A DNA stretch of 64,000 nucleotides, from the NCBI RefSeq assembly GCF_034718895.1, contig NZ_JAYERP010000001.1, forward strand, positions 2,170,001-2,234,000, written 5' to 3'. The notes under the pieces were generated by a model that was not told the origin of the DNA, did not search any database, and worked only from the letters and a program-made list of their open reading frames with translations. Source of the stretch: Paenibacillus phoenicis. GTDB lineage: Bacteria; Bacillota; Bacilli; Paenibacillales; Paenibacillaceae. The position numbers were made by a program, and so were the translations under genes. Below, piece after piece: positions 1 through 8,842 of the stretch. Positions within the stretch are counted from its first letter, which is position 1, and every line of letters starts with the position of its first letter.

Positions 1-58
1 GTGCTGCATGGCAAGACGCTAGCCAGCAAGGCCAGCCAGCGTCCACACCATCAAACCC

Positions 59-1186
59 TTAAATCAACGACGGCCGAACGAGCACCTTCACGCCTTTAGG
101 CACATGCATCGCGACGACCGCACCCGCATCGTTGTTAATTTTGATCCAGCCTAAGCCGGAAATAAACACATCGCTCCGGCTGCCCTTCGGAATCCGGAAT
201 TCATGGCGCGTCCATTCCGGCAACGCTTCAATATGCTCCTTGCTCGGCGGTGACAGTAATTCCCCGGCATGTTCCGTGAACAACTCATCCGCCCGGGCAA
301 GCTTCGTACGGTGAATCGGCACCCGGATGTTGACGAAACAAGTGAACGACTGGCGCTCCCCTTGAATGAAATCAAACCGGCCAAAGCCGCCAAAAAAGAG
401 CGTCTGTCCCTCATTCAGCTGGTATACCGCCGGCTTAAGCGGCTTGTCCGGCATGATGACGCCCAAATCGGATGGGGCTACCAGCTCGCTGTAGCGGGAC
501 GGATACACAATCCCCGGCGTATCAATGATCGCCCGGCCGTCATCCAGCGGGATGTGCACCATGTCGAGCGTCGTGCCTGGATAACGCGAAACGGTCAACT
601 CCTGATCCAGATCGCTGTAATCCCGAATCAACCGGTTGATCAGCGTTGATTTGCCAACATTCGTTGCGCCAACGACATACACGTCTCGATCGCCGCGCCG
701 TGCCGCCACCGCATCCAGCAGCCGGTCGAAGCCGCTGTTTTGCTTGGCGCTGCACAGAACGACGTCTTCGATCTTCAGCCCCAAGTCCTTGGCTTCCTTC
801 TGCACCCAGTTACGGACTTTGTTCCAGTTCGTTACTTTCGGCAGCAGGTCGGTCTTGTTTACCGCCAGCAGCACCGGATTGTTCCCAACAAACCGCTGCA
901 AGCCAGTAATCACGCTGCCATGAAAATCGAACAGATCCACGATATGAATGACCAACGCTTCCTTACTGCCGATCTGCGACAGCAACCGCAGGAACTCGTC
1001 CTGCTCCACCGTAACGGATGAAGATTCATTATAGTTCTTGATCCGGAAACAGCGTTGGCATATCACCGGTTCTTTCGATAAAGCTTGCTCCGGGACGTAC
1101 CCCGGCTTACTTGAATCCTGCGTTTGCAGCACAGCACCGCACCCGCTGCAACGAAGAGCGCCTTCTGCGCCCCGTACTTCCGTCAT
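59..1186 (-). CDS. yqeH: Ribosome biogenesis GTPase YqeH
   Basis: YqeH is a circularly permuted GTPase needed for assembly of the 30S subunit in Firmicutes. The N-terminus has a zinc finger made of two CxxC pairs (CSGC and CQRC). The GTPase motifs come in permuted order: NKTD (G4) near residue 110, SAK (G5), then GATNVGKST (G1 P-loop) near 175 and DTPG (G3) near 225, followed by a C-terminal domain. The frame stays open upstream to 1210, but the ATG at 1186 is preferred: it forms an ATGA overlap with the stop of yqeG and has GAGGAGG about ten bases upstream. That gives 375 residues, normal for the family. It is translationally coupled to yqeG, the usual Bacillales order (yqeG-yqeH-aroE). The 58 bases after the stop are too short to show whether aroE follows. 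Confidence 0.96.
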   Translation of the reverse strand: MTEVRGAEGALRCSGCGAVLQTQDSSKPGYVPEQALSKEPVICQRCFRIKNYNESSSVTVEQDEFLRLLSQIGSKEALVIHIVDLFDFHGSVITGLQRFVGNNPVLLAVNKTDLLPKVTNWNKVRNWVQKEAKDLGLKIEDVVLCSAKQNSGFDRLLDAVAARRGDRDVYVVGATNVGKSTLINRLIRDYSDLDQELTVSRYPGTTLDMVHIPLDDGRAIIDTPGIVYPSRYSELVAPSDLGVIMPDKPLKPAVYQLNEGQTLFFGGFGRFDFIQGERQSFTCFVNIRVPIHRTKLARADELFTEHAGELLSPPSKEHIEALPEWTRHEFRIPKGSRSDVFISGLGWIKINNDAGAVVAMHVPKGVKVLVRPSLI

Positions 1187-1710
1187 CTCCTCTTGTCCTC
1201 CTCGAGCCATAATCCAACCTTGCCCAGCCGCCGCTTCACGATTCGTTCCAGCATGCGATTAATTTTCGTGCCGAACCTTTCATCCTGAACGGAAATCGGG
1301 AGCACGAGCACAGTAAACAACCCTTGCCGGTTCCCGCCAAAGACGTCGGTCATCATTTGGTCGCCTACCACGATCGTCTCCTTCGGGCCAAGCCCCATCA
1401 TTTCCATCGCTCGGTGAAAAGCTGCGCCGGACGGTTTTCTGGCTGCGTGCACAAACTCAATATTTAACGGGTTGGCGAATACCGACACCCGATCCAAATT
1501 ATTGTTTGACACAATCACGAGTTTAAACCCGCATTTCTTCACTTTCTCAAACCATTCGATCAGTTCGGGAGTGGCCAGCGGCGCTTTGGCTCCGACCAGG
1601 GTGTTGTCGAGGTCGGTGATGATACCGCGGTAGCCTTGGGCATAGAGTCCTTCCAGATCGATATCGAATACGCTGTCCACGCGCATATTCGGTATAAACT
1701 TCTCAAACAA
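1183..1710 (-). CDS. yqeG: YqeG family HAD-IIIA phosphatase
   Basis: A small HAD-superfamily phosphatase of 175 residues. Motif I is DLDNTLVG near residue 35, with the two catalytic aspartates, and motif IV is VVGDQMMTDVFG near residue 116. The physiological substrate of this family is not settled; its conserved position before yqeH suggests a housekeeping role linked to ribosome assembly or nucleotide metabolism. The start is a TTG (complement of caa at 1708-1710) with a good GAGGTGA ribosome binding site just upstream, and no ATG start fits as well. It overlaps yqeH by four bases, so the two are co-transcribed and probably translationally coupled. Confidence 0.93.
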   Translation of the reverse strand: MFEKFIPNMRVDSVFDIDLEGLYAQGYRGIITDLDNTLVGAKAPLATPELIEWFEKVKKCGFKLVIVSNNNLDRVSVFANPLNIEFVHAARKPSGAAFHRAMEMMGLGPKETIVVGDQMMTDVFGGNRQGLFTVLVLPISVQDERFGTKINRMLERIVKRRLGKVGLWLEEDKRR

Positions 1711-1773
1711 ATACGTTCACCTCGGTTTCATACGACAAACTATACCATATTATTCCCCCGACATGCTTCTATT

Positions 1774-1813
1774 TTAAAAAAGAAAACGCCTCCCGCGCAA
1801 GCACGGGGGCGTT
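1774..1813 (-). terminator. Rho-independent terminator after the transglutaminase operon
   Basis: On the minus strand an AACGCC...GGCGTT stem with a GC-rich interior is followed by a T-rich stretch (TTTTCTTTTTTAAAAT). It lies just beyond the stop of the transglutaminase-like gene and ahead of yqeG, so it separates the moxR operon from yqeGH. Confidence 0.8.
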
Positions 1814-1846
1814 AACGTTGACAGAGTATATAAGTTTACGATCGGA

Positions 1847-4105
1847 TCATTGACCAAGGGACCGTTTAGGGCCAGGCGGCCAGGCCTGCCTCCAACCGTG
1901 ACCGCCAACCAATTTGGTTGCCTTTCGCGACAGCTCCCGCGCGGTGCGCCAATCGGCGGCAGCCGGACTCGGGCTGTACATCGCCTGCTCGTATAAGAGC
2001 AGCAACGGATCCAGCGCCTCCGCGAGCTGCGGTCGTTCAAGCTTCCAGCGCCCAAACGCTTCCCGCAGCGTTTCCTGGTCGCCGCGGGTGAAGCCTCTTC
2101 GCCGCATCCGTCTTACGAGTCGCAGCGTTTCGTAAATCGTCTTCTCCCCCGGCGTCAGCGGGCGGCCCAGCCGCAGCCGGAGCCAGAGGAAATACAACTC
2201 CGAGCGCAGTTGATATAAAGTCCAAAGCAATAAGACACTGACGGCCGAAACGAAAATCCGTTGCATGACCACCGGATCCAGCTTGGAGAAGAAGCTTTCT
2301 TCGGCTGCAACCACTTCCGTATCGGTGTTCGTATCCACCGTAAGCGTATCTTCGCTCTCCTCCGGCGCCTCCATAATCGGAGAGACGAAGCCCGGCGTCG
2401 CCTCAAACGGAATCCAGCCGTAATCGCCGAAATACAATTCCGCCCAAGAGTGGGCATCCGCATTGCTCACATTGTACGCTCGGCCCATCTCCGGGTTACG
2501 CATCATCATCTCGTCGCTTGGCTGACTGCCGGGAGCGTACCCTTTAACCCAACGTGCGGGGATGCCCAGCGAGCGGGCCATCACAACCATCGCCGTCGAA
2601 TAGTAGTCGCAGTACCCCTGCCGGATTTCAAACAGGAAGCTGTCGACGAAATCGTCGCTGCGTCTGCGGGTCAAATCCGGCTTGTTCGTATATTCGTAGT
2701 TTTGCCGAAGGTATTGCTGCAACAAATCCATTTTCGCGTAGGGTGTCTCGCCTTCTGCGGTAATTTCCTCGGCCAGGTCTTTCACCCGCTGCGGCAGGTT
2801 GCTGGGGAGTTGCAAATATTCCTCCGGCGCACCTTCCGGATACAACGCATCGTAACTGACCTGCTCCAACTCCTTCAGTGGGATCAGCGGAATATTGGCA
2901 ACCACCTTATATTTCCGCGGATAATCCGGCAAATCCCCGGGATCGCGGTAGCCGTTCCAGAACAGCTCCGCCTGTTTGCCGGCCCAGCGCATATCCGCCT
3001 GCTGGCGTTCGTCCAGCAATTCGATGCTTTCGATGGCATAACCGCCGAACAAGACCGGGTACACCTTATCGGTACTCATCGTCACGATCTGTTCTACCCG
3101 CATCGTTTCCACCTTGCCCGGCTGATCGTGCATGAGCGGGTCGGCGTCCGGTCCGCCGCGATAACGTTCCGTATCCCGGCCTTCCTGCTCCAGGTCAGCC
3201 CATCCCTTCCCTGAGTAGATGCGCCGGGTTTCACCGCGCCAATAAGATCTCACCGGCGTTTCGATGGACATAACCGGGCTGTAGCTGAATTCGAATCCGT
3301 CGCCTAGCGTTTTGTCATCGCGGCTGTAGCCGGAGACGACCTCCTCTTGTACGGCAGACGGGCTATCCCCCAACGCGCTGGTCAGGGCTGAGGGACCGCT
3401 GCCGCCTCCCCCGCTGCGCTTGATCCAAGCCGTATACGGATCGGTCAGCGTAGGCGACACCGACGGCATGCTGATTCCGATCAGCAGCACGCAGGCAAAG
3501 ACGATAAAGATGTTCACGGCGATCTTAAACGGGCTTTGCCGCAACCGTTGCCAGCCATGCGGATATTTCCGGCGATACTCGTAGAAATGAGCGCTCACCA
3601 GCCAGCCGAGACCGGCGAATACAATCCAGGCTACGTTTTGCCATAAATAATAACGTGTAAAAGAGTCCAAAATCGTAAACGCAACCAGATGGACGGCCAA
3701 AAACACCAAAATTCTCAGACGAGTCACGACCAGCCGCAGCGCCGCCTCAAGCAGCACCCAGGCGATTAAGGAAAACCAGATATACGGCGTAAAGGTTAAC
3801 GCCATGCCGCGAATCTGATCGGGAAAAAACGGGCCAAACGGAACGTAAACCCCGTAACTGGTCAGGATGAACCTCCAAATCAACAGCAGCGCGATGATCT
3901 TGATCGTCCATTTCCACGCCGCCTGCACCGGAAGCAGCCATTCAATCAGAGCCATCATAATGATTGTGACCGTCACCAAAGTGGTCGTGACCGAAAACCA
4001 CAGCGGCTCCGTAAAATCAATCCATTGCATGGCAATGATCACGATCCACAACAGGGTTAAGCTCTGATAAGACTTCGGAAGCTGAGAATTTGCCGTAAGT
4101 TTCAC
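1847..4105 (-). CDS. Membrane transglutaminase-like protein (TgpA type, DUF4129 C-terminus)
   Basis: A membrane protein of about 752 residues with hydrophobic segments in the first ~200 residues, then an extracytoplasmic transglutaminase-like domain, another membrane helix and a C-terminal DUF4129-like tail. The papain-like catalytic elements are visible: the cysteine in QGYCDYYSTAMVVMARSLGI, the histidine in DAHSWAELYF and a following acidic residue in PFEATPGF. Relatives act on surface proteins or peptidoglycan, but substrates are unknown. The frame extends upstream to 4195, but a GTG at 4105 forms a GTGA overlap with the DUF58 stop and has GATGGGGGG upstream, so it is the likely start. It is the last gene of a moxR-DUF58-transglutaminase operon, a widespread trio. 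Confidence 0.9.
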   Translation of the reverse strand: MKLTANSQLPKSYQSLTLLWIVIIAMQWIDFTEPLWFSVTTTLVTVTIIMMALIEWLLPVQAAWKWTIKIIALLLIWRFILTSYGVYVPFGPFFPDQIRGMALTFTPYIWFSLIAWVLLEAALRLVVTRLRILVFLAVHLVAFTILDSFTRYYLWQNVAWIVFAGLGWLVSAHFYEYRRKYPHGWQRLRQSPFKIAVNIFIVFACVLLIGISMPSVSPTLTDPYTAWIKRSGGGGSGPSALTSALGDSPSAVQEEVVSGYSRDDKTLGDGFEFSYSPVMSIETPVRSYWRGETRRIYSGKGWADLEQEGRDTERYRGGPDADPLMHDQPGKVETMRVEQIVTMSTDKVYPVLFGGYAIESIELLDERQQADMRWAGKQAELFWNGYRDPGDLPDYPRKYKVVANIPLIPLKELEQVSYDALYPEGAPEEYLQLPSNLPQRVKDLAEEITAEGETPYAKMDLLQQYLRQNYEYTNKPDLTRRRSDDFVDSFLFEIRQGYCDYYSTAMVVMARSLGIPARWVKGYAPGSQPSDEMMMRNPEMGRAYNVSNADAHSWAELYFGDYGWIPFEATPGFVSPIMEAPEESEDTLTVDTNTDTEVVAAEESFFSKLDPVVMQRIFVSAVSVLLLWTLYQLRSELYFLWLRLRLGRPLTPGEKTIYETLRLVRRMRRRGFTRGDQETLREAFGRWKLERPQLAEALDPLLLLYEQAMYSPSPAAADWRTARELSRKATKLVGGHGWRQAWPPGPKRSLGQ

Positions 4106-5376
4106 AGCTTCGCACCCCCCATCGCTGCGGGAAGCTCGCGCAGAGAGGAGACGTAAATGCCGCGAAGTCCCCGCTCCTGCAGGGTCGCCTGCCATGCGGA
4201 ACGTTTAACGGTTTGATATGTGTTAGGCGCGCCTGCGGCCACAGCCTCATCCCCGATTTGGATATGATACGGGATCATCTGCCGCGATTTGGCTAACCTA
4301 AGCATAGCCAGCACCTTGTCGTCCGCCAGCGGACTGATTAGGATAAAGAACGCGCCCGGCTGAAACAAATCCGGCTTCGCTTCTAAGCGATCCTTGTAGT
4401 TGCCGAATCCGTCCGCATCGATATCTACGAGATGGTGCAGCATCTGCTGCCGCTCCAGATAACCTTCCGCCGGCGGGAAGTAACGGAGGGTCTTGCCCAT
4501 GGTGCACAGCCCCATGCTGATCCGTTCTCTAGCCCCAAATTCCAGCAGCGACGCGGCCGTCGATACGGCCAATTCGAACTGCGGAGGGCGGAAATATCCG
4601 CTCGTATGGGCGTCCAGCACCAGAACCATTTTCGGCAGCGATTCATGCTCGAACTCCTTGGACTTCCAGGTCCCCGTCTTCGCGGTAGCGCTCCAATGAA
4701 TCCGCGAAATCCGATCCCCGTACACATAATCGCGCACCCCGTTGATTTGAGTCGATTCCCGGCGCGACAGTGCAACGGCCGTCTCCGGACCGGCAAGACG
4801 CGAATTGCGGCTGTACAGCTCCCAGTGCGGAATAAACGCCGTTCGGGGAAGGATGCGAAACTCCCCGCCAGTCTGAAAGACGCTGGTATGCTCCATGAGA
4901 CCAAAAATATCCTCAGCACTGCAATTCGTACCGGCAAATGCGTATTTCCCGCGCTCGAGGGGCGGCGTTTTGTACACCAGCTCGGATCGGGAGCTGAAAT
5001 AAGGCACAATGCTGTCCTCGAACATCCAGCTGTCCCCGTTATGGCGCCGCAGCGTTTCCCTGACGACGATGTAAGGCAGCGGCAAAAATGCCGGAAGCTG
5101 CAGCTGCAGCTTCACCACCACCTGATCCCCGGCTTGAAGCAACCCGCCCCGTTCTCCAGAGAGCGAAAGCGTCCGCGAGCCCGTGATCCGTTTGACGCCG
5201 CCAAACCCTCCAATCGCCCAGTAGAAGCTCAGCACCGAAACCATCATAAATAACATCAGCGAGGTTTTCCCGCCTTGAAACAAGACATACAACAGGCAGA
5301 CCAGCCAAACGGACGCCACCCTCCAGAACTTCCGGGAGGTGAGGCCCGCTTTAACGCCTTCAACCAGCGCGCGCAT
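4102..5376 (-). CDS. DUF58 domain protein
   Basis: A 424-residue protein with two hydrophobic segments near the N-terminus (about residues 15-55) and a C-terminal DUF58/von Willebrand A-like domain. The family signature is clear in DRISRIHWSATAKTG near residue 225, followed by a VLVLDAHTSG-type MIDAS-like region. DUF58 proteins are almost always encoded next to a MoxR ATPase and are thought to be its partner or client at the membrane; the biochemical role is unknown. The ATG at 5376 sits three bases after the moxR stop, and its own stop overlaps the GTG of the transglutaminase gene, so the three are one transcription unit. Confidence 0.92.
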   Translation of the reverse strand: MRALVEGVKAGLTSRKFWRVASVWLVCLLYVLFQGGKTSLMLFMMVSVLSFYWAIGGFGGVKRITGSRTLSLSGERGGLLQAGDQVVVKLQLQLPAFLPLPYIVVRETLRRHNGDSWMFEDSIVPYFSSRSELVYKTPPLERGKYAFAGTNCSAEDIFGLMEHTSVFQTGGEFRILPRTAFIPHWELYSRNSRLAGPETAVALSRRESTQINGVRDYVYGDRISRIHWSATAKTGTWKSKEFEHESLPKMVLVLDAHTSGYFRPPQFELAVSTAASLLEFGARERISMGLCTMGKTLRYFPPAEGYLERQQMLHHLVDIDADGFGNYKDRLEAKPDLFQPGAFFILISPLADDKVLAMLRLAKSRQMIPYHIQIGDEAVAAGAPNTYQTVKRSAWQATLQERGLRGIYVSSLRELPAAMGGAKL

Positions 5377-5379
5377 CGG

Positions 5380-6336
5380 TTACCGTCCTATGGCGACCGG
5401 TACGTGGACCTGCCGGAGAATTTGCTGCAGCACCTCGCTGACGTTCCGGTGCCCCAGGCGGGACTCGGGACGCAGCAGAATCCGGTGCTCCAGCACGAAT
5501 GGCGCGAGCGTCTTAATATCGTCGGGCAGAACATAATCCCGCTCCTCCAGGAAAGCATAGGCCTTGGCTGCGGCCATAAAGGCGAGCGAAGCGCGCGGCG
5601 ACGCGCCCAGCAACACTTCTTCATGCTCCCGTGTCCGGCGAACGATCTCCAGCAAGTAATCGGCAAGCGGTTCGCTGATATGCACGCGCTGAACCTCACG
5701 TTGGATGGCGGCAATCTCCTCCATCGTTGTAACCGATTCCAACTGATCTGCCGGCTGGCCTTGACTATGGGAGCGCAGCATCGCTTTCTCCGTGTCGGCG
5801 TCGGGATAACCGATCCCAATTTTCATCATAAAGCGGTCCAACTGAGCTTCCGGCAGCAGATAAGTGCCTTCAAAGTCAATCGGATTCTGCGTAGCGCAGA
5901 GCATAAAAGGATGAGGAAGCGGGTAGGTCACGCCATCGGCAGTGACGCTTCGCTCCTCCATGACTTCCAGCAAGGCGGATTGCGTCTTTGTGGTTGCCCG
6001 GTTGATTTCATCCGCCAGCAAAATATGCGTCATCACCGGACCTGGCCGGAATACGAAACGTTCTTCATGAGGATGGAAAACCGATACCCCCGTAATGTCG
6101 CTGGGCAAAATATCTGGATTACATTGTATCCGCCGGTAGTCTCCGCTCATCGACTTGGCCAGCGCCTTCACGAGCTGCGTCTTACCTGTACCGGGTACGT
6201 CCTCGATTAACACATGGCCGCCGGCCAGCAGCGCCGAAAGCAGCAGCTTGATTTCAAAAGACTTTCCTAAAATACACGACTCCAGGTTGTTCTTTACGGC
6301 GTTCAAAGTTTGCATCGATTGCTCATGTACGGGCAC
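5380..6336 (-). CDS. MoxR family AAA+ ATPase
   Basis: A 318-residue AAA+ ATPase of the MoxR branch, chaperone-like proteins believed to assemble or activate a partner with a von Willebrand A/DUF58 fold. Walker A is EDVPGTGKT near residue 43, Walker B is LLADEINRA near 107, the sensor-1 region is CATQNPI, and the MoxR-typical EGTYLLPEAQLDRF follows. The start is a GTG (6336) with GGGAGGG seven bases upstream; the nearby ATG at 6340 is in another frame. It is the first gene of the operon with DUF58 and transglutaminase-like proteins. The gap to spoVAEb upstream is about 100 bases. Confidence 0.94.
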   Translation of the reverse strand: MPVHEQSMQTLNAVKNNLESCILGKSFEIKLLLSALLAGGHVLIEDVPGTGKTQLVKALAKSMSGDYRRIQCNPDILPSDITGVSVFHPHEERFVFRPGPVMTHILLADEINRATTKTQSALLEVMEERSVTADGVTYPLPHPFMLCATQNPIDFEGTYLLPEAQLDRFMMKIGIGYPDADTEKAMLRSHSQGQPADQLESVTTMEEIAAIQREVQRVHISEPLADYLLEIVRRTREHEEVLLGASPRASLAFMAAAKAYAFLEERDYVLPDDIKTLAPFVLEHRILLRPESRLGHRNVSEVLQQILRQVHVPVAIGR

Positions 6337-6440
6337 GCATTTTCCCTCCCAAATAAGACCTGTATATATCTACCTATTTTACATGAAGATAGATAGGGAG
6401 TACACTGTTCCCGCAAAAAGCAATGCGTTTTCCAAAAATT

Positions 6441-6791
6441 TTAACCTTTTGGCCGGGCAACAAGTGCCGCAAGGAAGGAGAAAATGATCGCCGCCGAGAT
6501 CCCCGCACTAGTCACGTCGAAGATCCCGGTAATAACCCCGATCCAGCCGTCCCGCTGCAGTTCGGTTAATGCCCCGTGCACCAGCGAGTTGCCGAAGCTT
6601 GTAATCGGTACGGAAGCTCCCGCTCCGGCGAACTTCACCAGCGGGTCATACCAGCCAATCGCATCCATCACTGCACCGGCGACGACCAGCGAACTCATTG
6701 TGTGCGCCGGGGTGAGCTTTAGCACGTCAAACATCAGTTGGCCGATAACACAGATCAATCCGCCAACGACAAATGCCCAAAAAAATATCAT
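6441..6791 (-). CDS. spoVAE: Stage V sporulation protein AE (SpoVAEb type)
   Basis: A 116-residue, almost wholly hydrophobic protein with three to four predicted membrane helices and the conserved glycine/proline-rich segment FAGAGASVPITSFGNSLVHGA. SpoVAEb is part of the SpoVA channel that moves Ca-dipicolinate into the forespore and out during germination. The ATG at 6791 overlaps the spoVAD stop as ATGA, with AGGAGG nine bases upstream inside spoVAD. It shares its fold and motif with SpoVAC, two genes upstream. It is the last gene of the minimal C-D-Eb operon; no spoVAA, AB, AEa or AF is in this window. Confidence 0.93.
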   Translation of the reverse strand: MIFFWAFVVGGLICVIGQLMFDVLKLTPAHTMSSLVVAGAVMDAIGWYDPLVKFAGAGASVPITSFGNSLVHGALTELQRDGWIGVITGIFDVTSAGISAAIIFSFLAALVARPKG

Positions 6792-7810
6792 TTTTCGTTA
6801 ACCTCCTGTTCCAGGGCAACCGCGTGCGCGATGCAGGGAATGCTCTCGCCTTGCTGATAGGACAGCGGAGACAAGAGGGCACCCGTAGCAACGACCAGCA
6901 CCCGGCCTATTTCCCGGTTCTTTAATTTTCTTAGAATGTGGCCATAGGTGACGACGGCGGAACAGCCGCAGCCGCTGCCTCCGGCATTCACATACGTTTG
7001 TTTGTTACGGTCATAAATCATCAATCCGCAATCGTCAAATTTCGTTTTGTCCATCGAGACGCCGTCTTTTTCAAGTAAATCCTTGGCGATGGCATGTCCC
7101 ACCGAAGCTAAGTCTCCGGTGACGATCAAATCATAATCCTCGGGCCCCCGGCCCGTATCGCGGAAGTGGGAAACCAGCGTATCCACAGCGGCCGGCGCCA
7201 TGGCCGCTCCCATGTTAAACGGATCCTTAACACCGAGATCCTGGATCCGGCCGATCGTGGCATGGGTAATGCGCGGACCGCTCCCCTCCTTCGATACAAC
7301 CGCACAGCCTGCGCCCGTAATCGTATATTGGGCGGTGGCCGGTTTTTGCGAACCGTATTCGGTTGGATAGCGGAACTGCTTCTCCACAGTACAGTTATGG
7401 CTGGCCGTACCGGCCATCACATATTTTGCCCCGCCGGCGTCAGCCAGAAATGCGGCTAAGGCAAGACTCTCCATGGAGGTCGAGCAGGCACCGAACACCC
7501 CAAGATACGGAGCCGCAATCGTCCGGGCCGCAAACGTCGCGGTAATAATCTGGTTCATCAAATCGCCGCCGATGAAGAAGGACAGGTCCTCGCGATTGAT
7601 GCCGGCATGGACCAAGGCAAGGGACCCAGCGTGCTCCAACAGCTTGCGCTCCGCTCTTTCCCACGTCTTCTCGTCAATCTCCAAATTGTCGTAGACGAAA
7701 TCAAACGTGTGGGACAACGGCCCCTCCCCTTCTTCAGGCCCTACAACGGTCGCCGCTCCGATAACGGCCGGCTTGGAGCGAAATTCCCAGGTTTGCGCGC
7801 CGATCAGCAT
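6788..7810 (-). CDS. spoVAD: Stage V sporulation protein AD
   Basis: A 340-residue protein with a thiolase/ketoacyl-synthase-like fold. Family features include GVFGACSTSMESLALA near residue 105, the YTITGAGCAVV region and a glycine-rich NAGGSGCGCSAVV near residue 275. In B. subtilis, SpoVAD is a soluble inner-membrane-associated subunit that binds dipicolinic acid. The length is close to that of B. subtilis SpoVAD. The ATG lies three bases after the spoVAC stop, and its TGA overlaps the spoVAEb start. Expected expression is in the forespore (SigG); no confident SigG promoter was identified upstream of spoVAC. Confidence 0.96.
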   Translation of the reverse strand: MLIGAQTWEFRSKPAVIGAATVVGPEEGEGPLSHTFDFVYDNLEIDEKTWERAERKLLEHAGSLALVHAGINREDLSFFIGGDLMNQIITATFAARTIAAPYLGVFGACSTSMESLALAAFLADAGGAKYVMAGTASHNCTVEKQFRYPTEYGSQKPATAQYTITGAGCAVVSKEGSGPRITHATIGRIQDLGVKDPFNMGAAMAPAAVDTLVSHFRDTGRGPEDYDLIVTGDLASVGHAIAKDLLEKDGVSMDKTKFDDCGLMIYDRNKQTYVNAGGSGCGCSAVVTYGHILRKLKNREIGRVLVVATGALLSPLSYQQGESIPCIAHAVALEQEVNEK

Positions 7811-7813
7811 CGG

Positions 7814-8320
7814 TTAATGCACTCCTCCCAGGCCGAAAATCACATGAATCACACCTACGATAAAAGCGGCCACGACGCCAAACACGATCACCGAACCCGC
7901 CAGCTTAAACATATTGGCCCCGACGCCAAGGACAAGCCCCTCCGCTCGGGATTCAATGGCCGAGGAGCACATGGAGTTGGCGAACCCCGTCACAGGTACA
8001 GCCGTACCGGCCCCGGCCCATTGGGCGATTTTGTCGTAAACGCCAAACGAGGTGAGCACGATGGAGATAAGAATCAGGATCGCGACCGTAGGACTCGCTG
8101 CTTCCCGCGCGGACATGTCGGCAAAAGTCATAAACAGCTGCTGGATACATTGGCCAATAAAGCAGATGAACCCGCCGACCAGAAACGCCCTCAGGCAGTT
8201 GCGCAAAATGTTTGTTTTCGGCTTATGCTGGTCGGCAACCTGCTGATACTCTTCCTCCGTCAGCAGCAGGTTGTTCAACTTCACCCGAGCTCCCGGCTTG
8301 TTTTTCGCTTTTGCAGGCAA
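7814..8320 (-). CDS. spoVAC: Stage V sporulation protein AC
   Basis: A 168-residue membrane protein with several hydrophobic helices and the motif WAGAGTAVPVTGFANSMCSSAIE that it shares with SpoVAEb. SpoVAC is reported to act as a mechanosensitive channel component of the dipicolinate channel in the spore inner membrane. The N-terminus is basic (PAKAKNKPGARVK). The start is a TTG at 8320 with GGAGG eight bases upstream; the ATG within that leader is out of frame. It is the first gene of the operon. Its promoter must lie between 8321 and the repeat array that begins at 8439, or within or beyond that array. Confidence 0.95.
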   Translation of the reverse strand: MPAKAKNKPGARVKLNNLLLTEEEYQQVADQHKPKTNILRNCLRAFLVGGFICFIGQCIQQLFMTFADMSAREAASPTVAILILISIVLTSFGVYDKIAQWAGAGTAVPVTGFANSMCSSAIESRAEGLVLGVGANMFKLAGSVIVFGVVAAFIVGVIHVIFGLGGVH

Positions 8321-8438
8321 ACGGCATTCCTCCTTATTTTCCTAACTTGCACGGTATACTCATTATTTGTCATCCTGCGGCTTGTTATGTTTGGAAAATG
8401 ATCCATGGAATCCGGCACCAGAAAGCGAGCTTAAAACA

Positions 8439-8771
8439 TAAGAAAAACGTCTATCGACGTACATTCAAAGTAGACAGACCGCGTTTAGCGGAAGTTTTTC
8501 TTGCGATATCAGGATGCTAATGCCCCGAAGTTTATACTTTCTGATATCTTAAGAAAAACGTCTATCGACGTACATTCAAAGTAGACAGACCGCGTTTAGC
8601 GGAAGTTTTTCTTGCGATATCAGGATGCTAATGCCCCGAAGTTTATACTTTCTGATATCTTAAGAAAAACGTCTATCGACGTACATTCAAAGTAGACAGA
8701 CCGCGTTTAGCGGAAGTTTTTCTTGCGATATCAGGATGCTAATGCCCCGAAGTTTATACTTTCTGATATCT
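8439..8771. repeat. Three perfect tandem copies of a 111-bp structured repeat
   Basis: The units at 8439-8549, 8550-8660 and 8661-8771 are identical base for base. Each unit has strong internal symmetry. Unit positions 2-10 (AAGAAAAAC) pair with 56-64 (GTTTTTCTT). They enclose GTCTA/TAGAC (11-15 with 33-37) and a CCGC-GTTTA-GCGG hairpin (41-53), a three-way-junction shape. Positions 67-74 (GATATCAG) pair with 103-110 (CTGATATC), enclosing AAGT-TTAT-ACTT (90-101). No plausible reading frame uses the array. It lies between spoVAC (minus strand) and the M42 peptidase (plus strand). A shortened copy lies at 10245. The three copies have no spacers, so it is not a CRISPR. Confidence 0.95.
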
Positions 8772-8775
8772 TAAA

Positions 8776-8804
8776 GAAGCCCGCAGGAACCAAAGTTCCG
8801 GCGG
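8776..8804 (-). terminator. Possible terminator after the 25-residue ORF
   Basis: A compact hairpin CCGC-a-GGAAC-caaa-GTTCC-g-GCGG at 8781-8804 is followed on the minus strand by GGGCTTCTTT. It is 39 bases past the stop of the small gene at 8843-8920. The T tract is short and interrupted, so termination is plausible but not certain. Confidence 0.4.
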
Positions 8805-8842
8805 ACTCACGTCAGGTGAGGCAAGGGAATCGCATCCTGAAA

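Noticed and set aside
1-58. Possible start of aroE after yqeH
   Set aside because: An ATG near base 9 has no ribosome binding site and too few codons remain to judge.
8439-8771. Tandem repeats as a CRISPR array
   Set aside because: Units are 111 bp and abut with no spacers; no cas genes are in the window.
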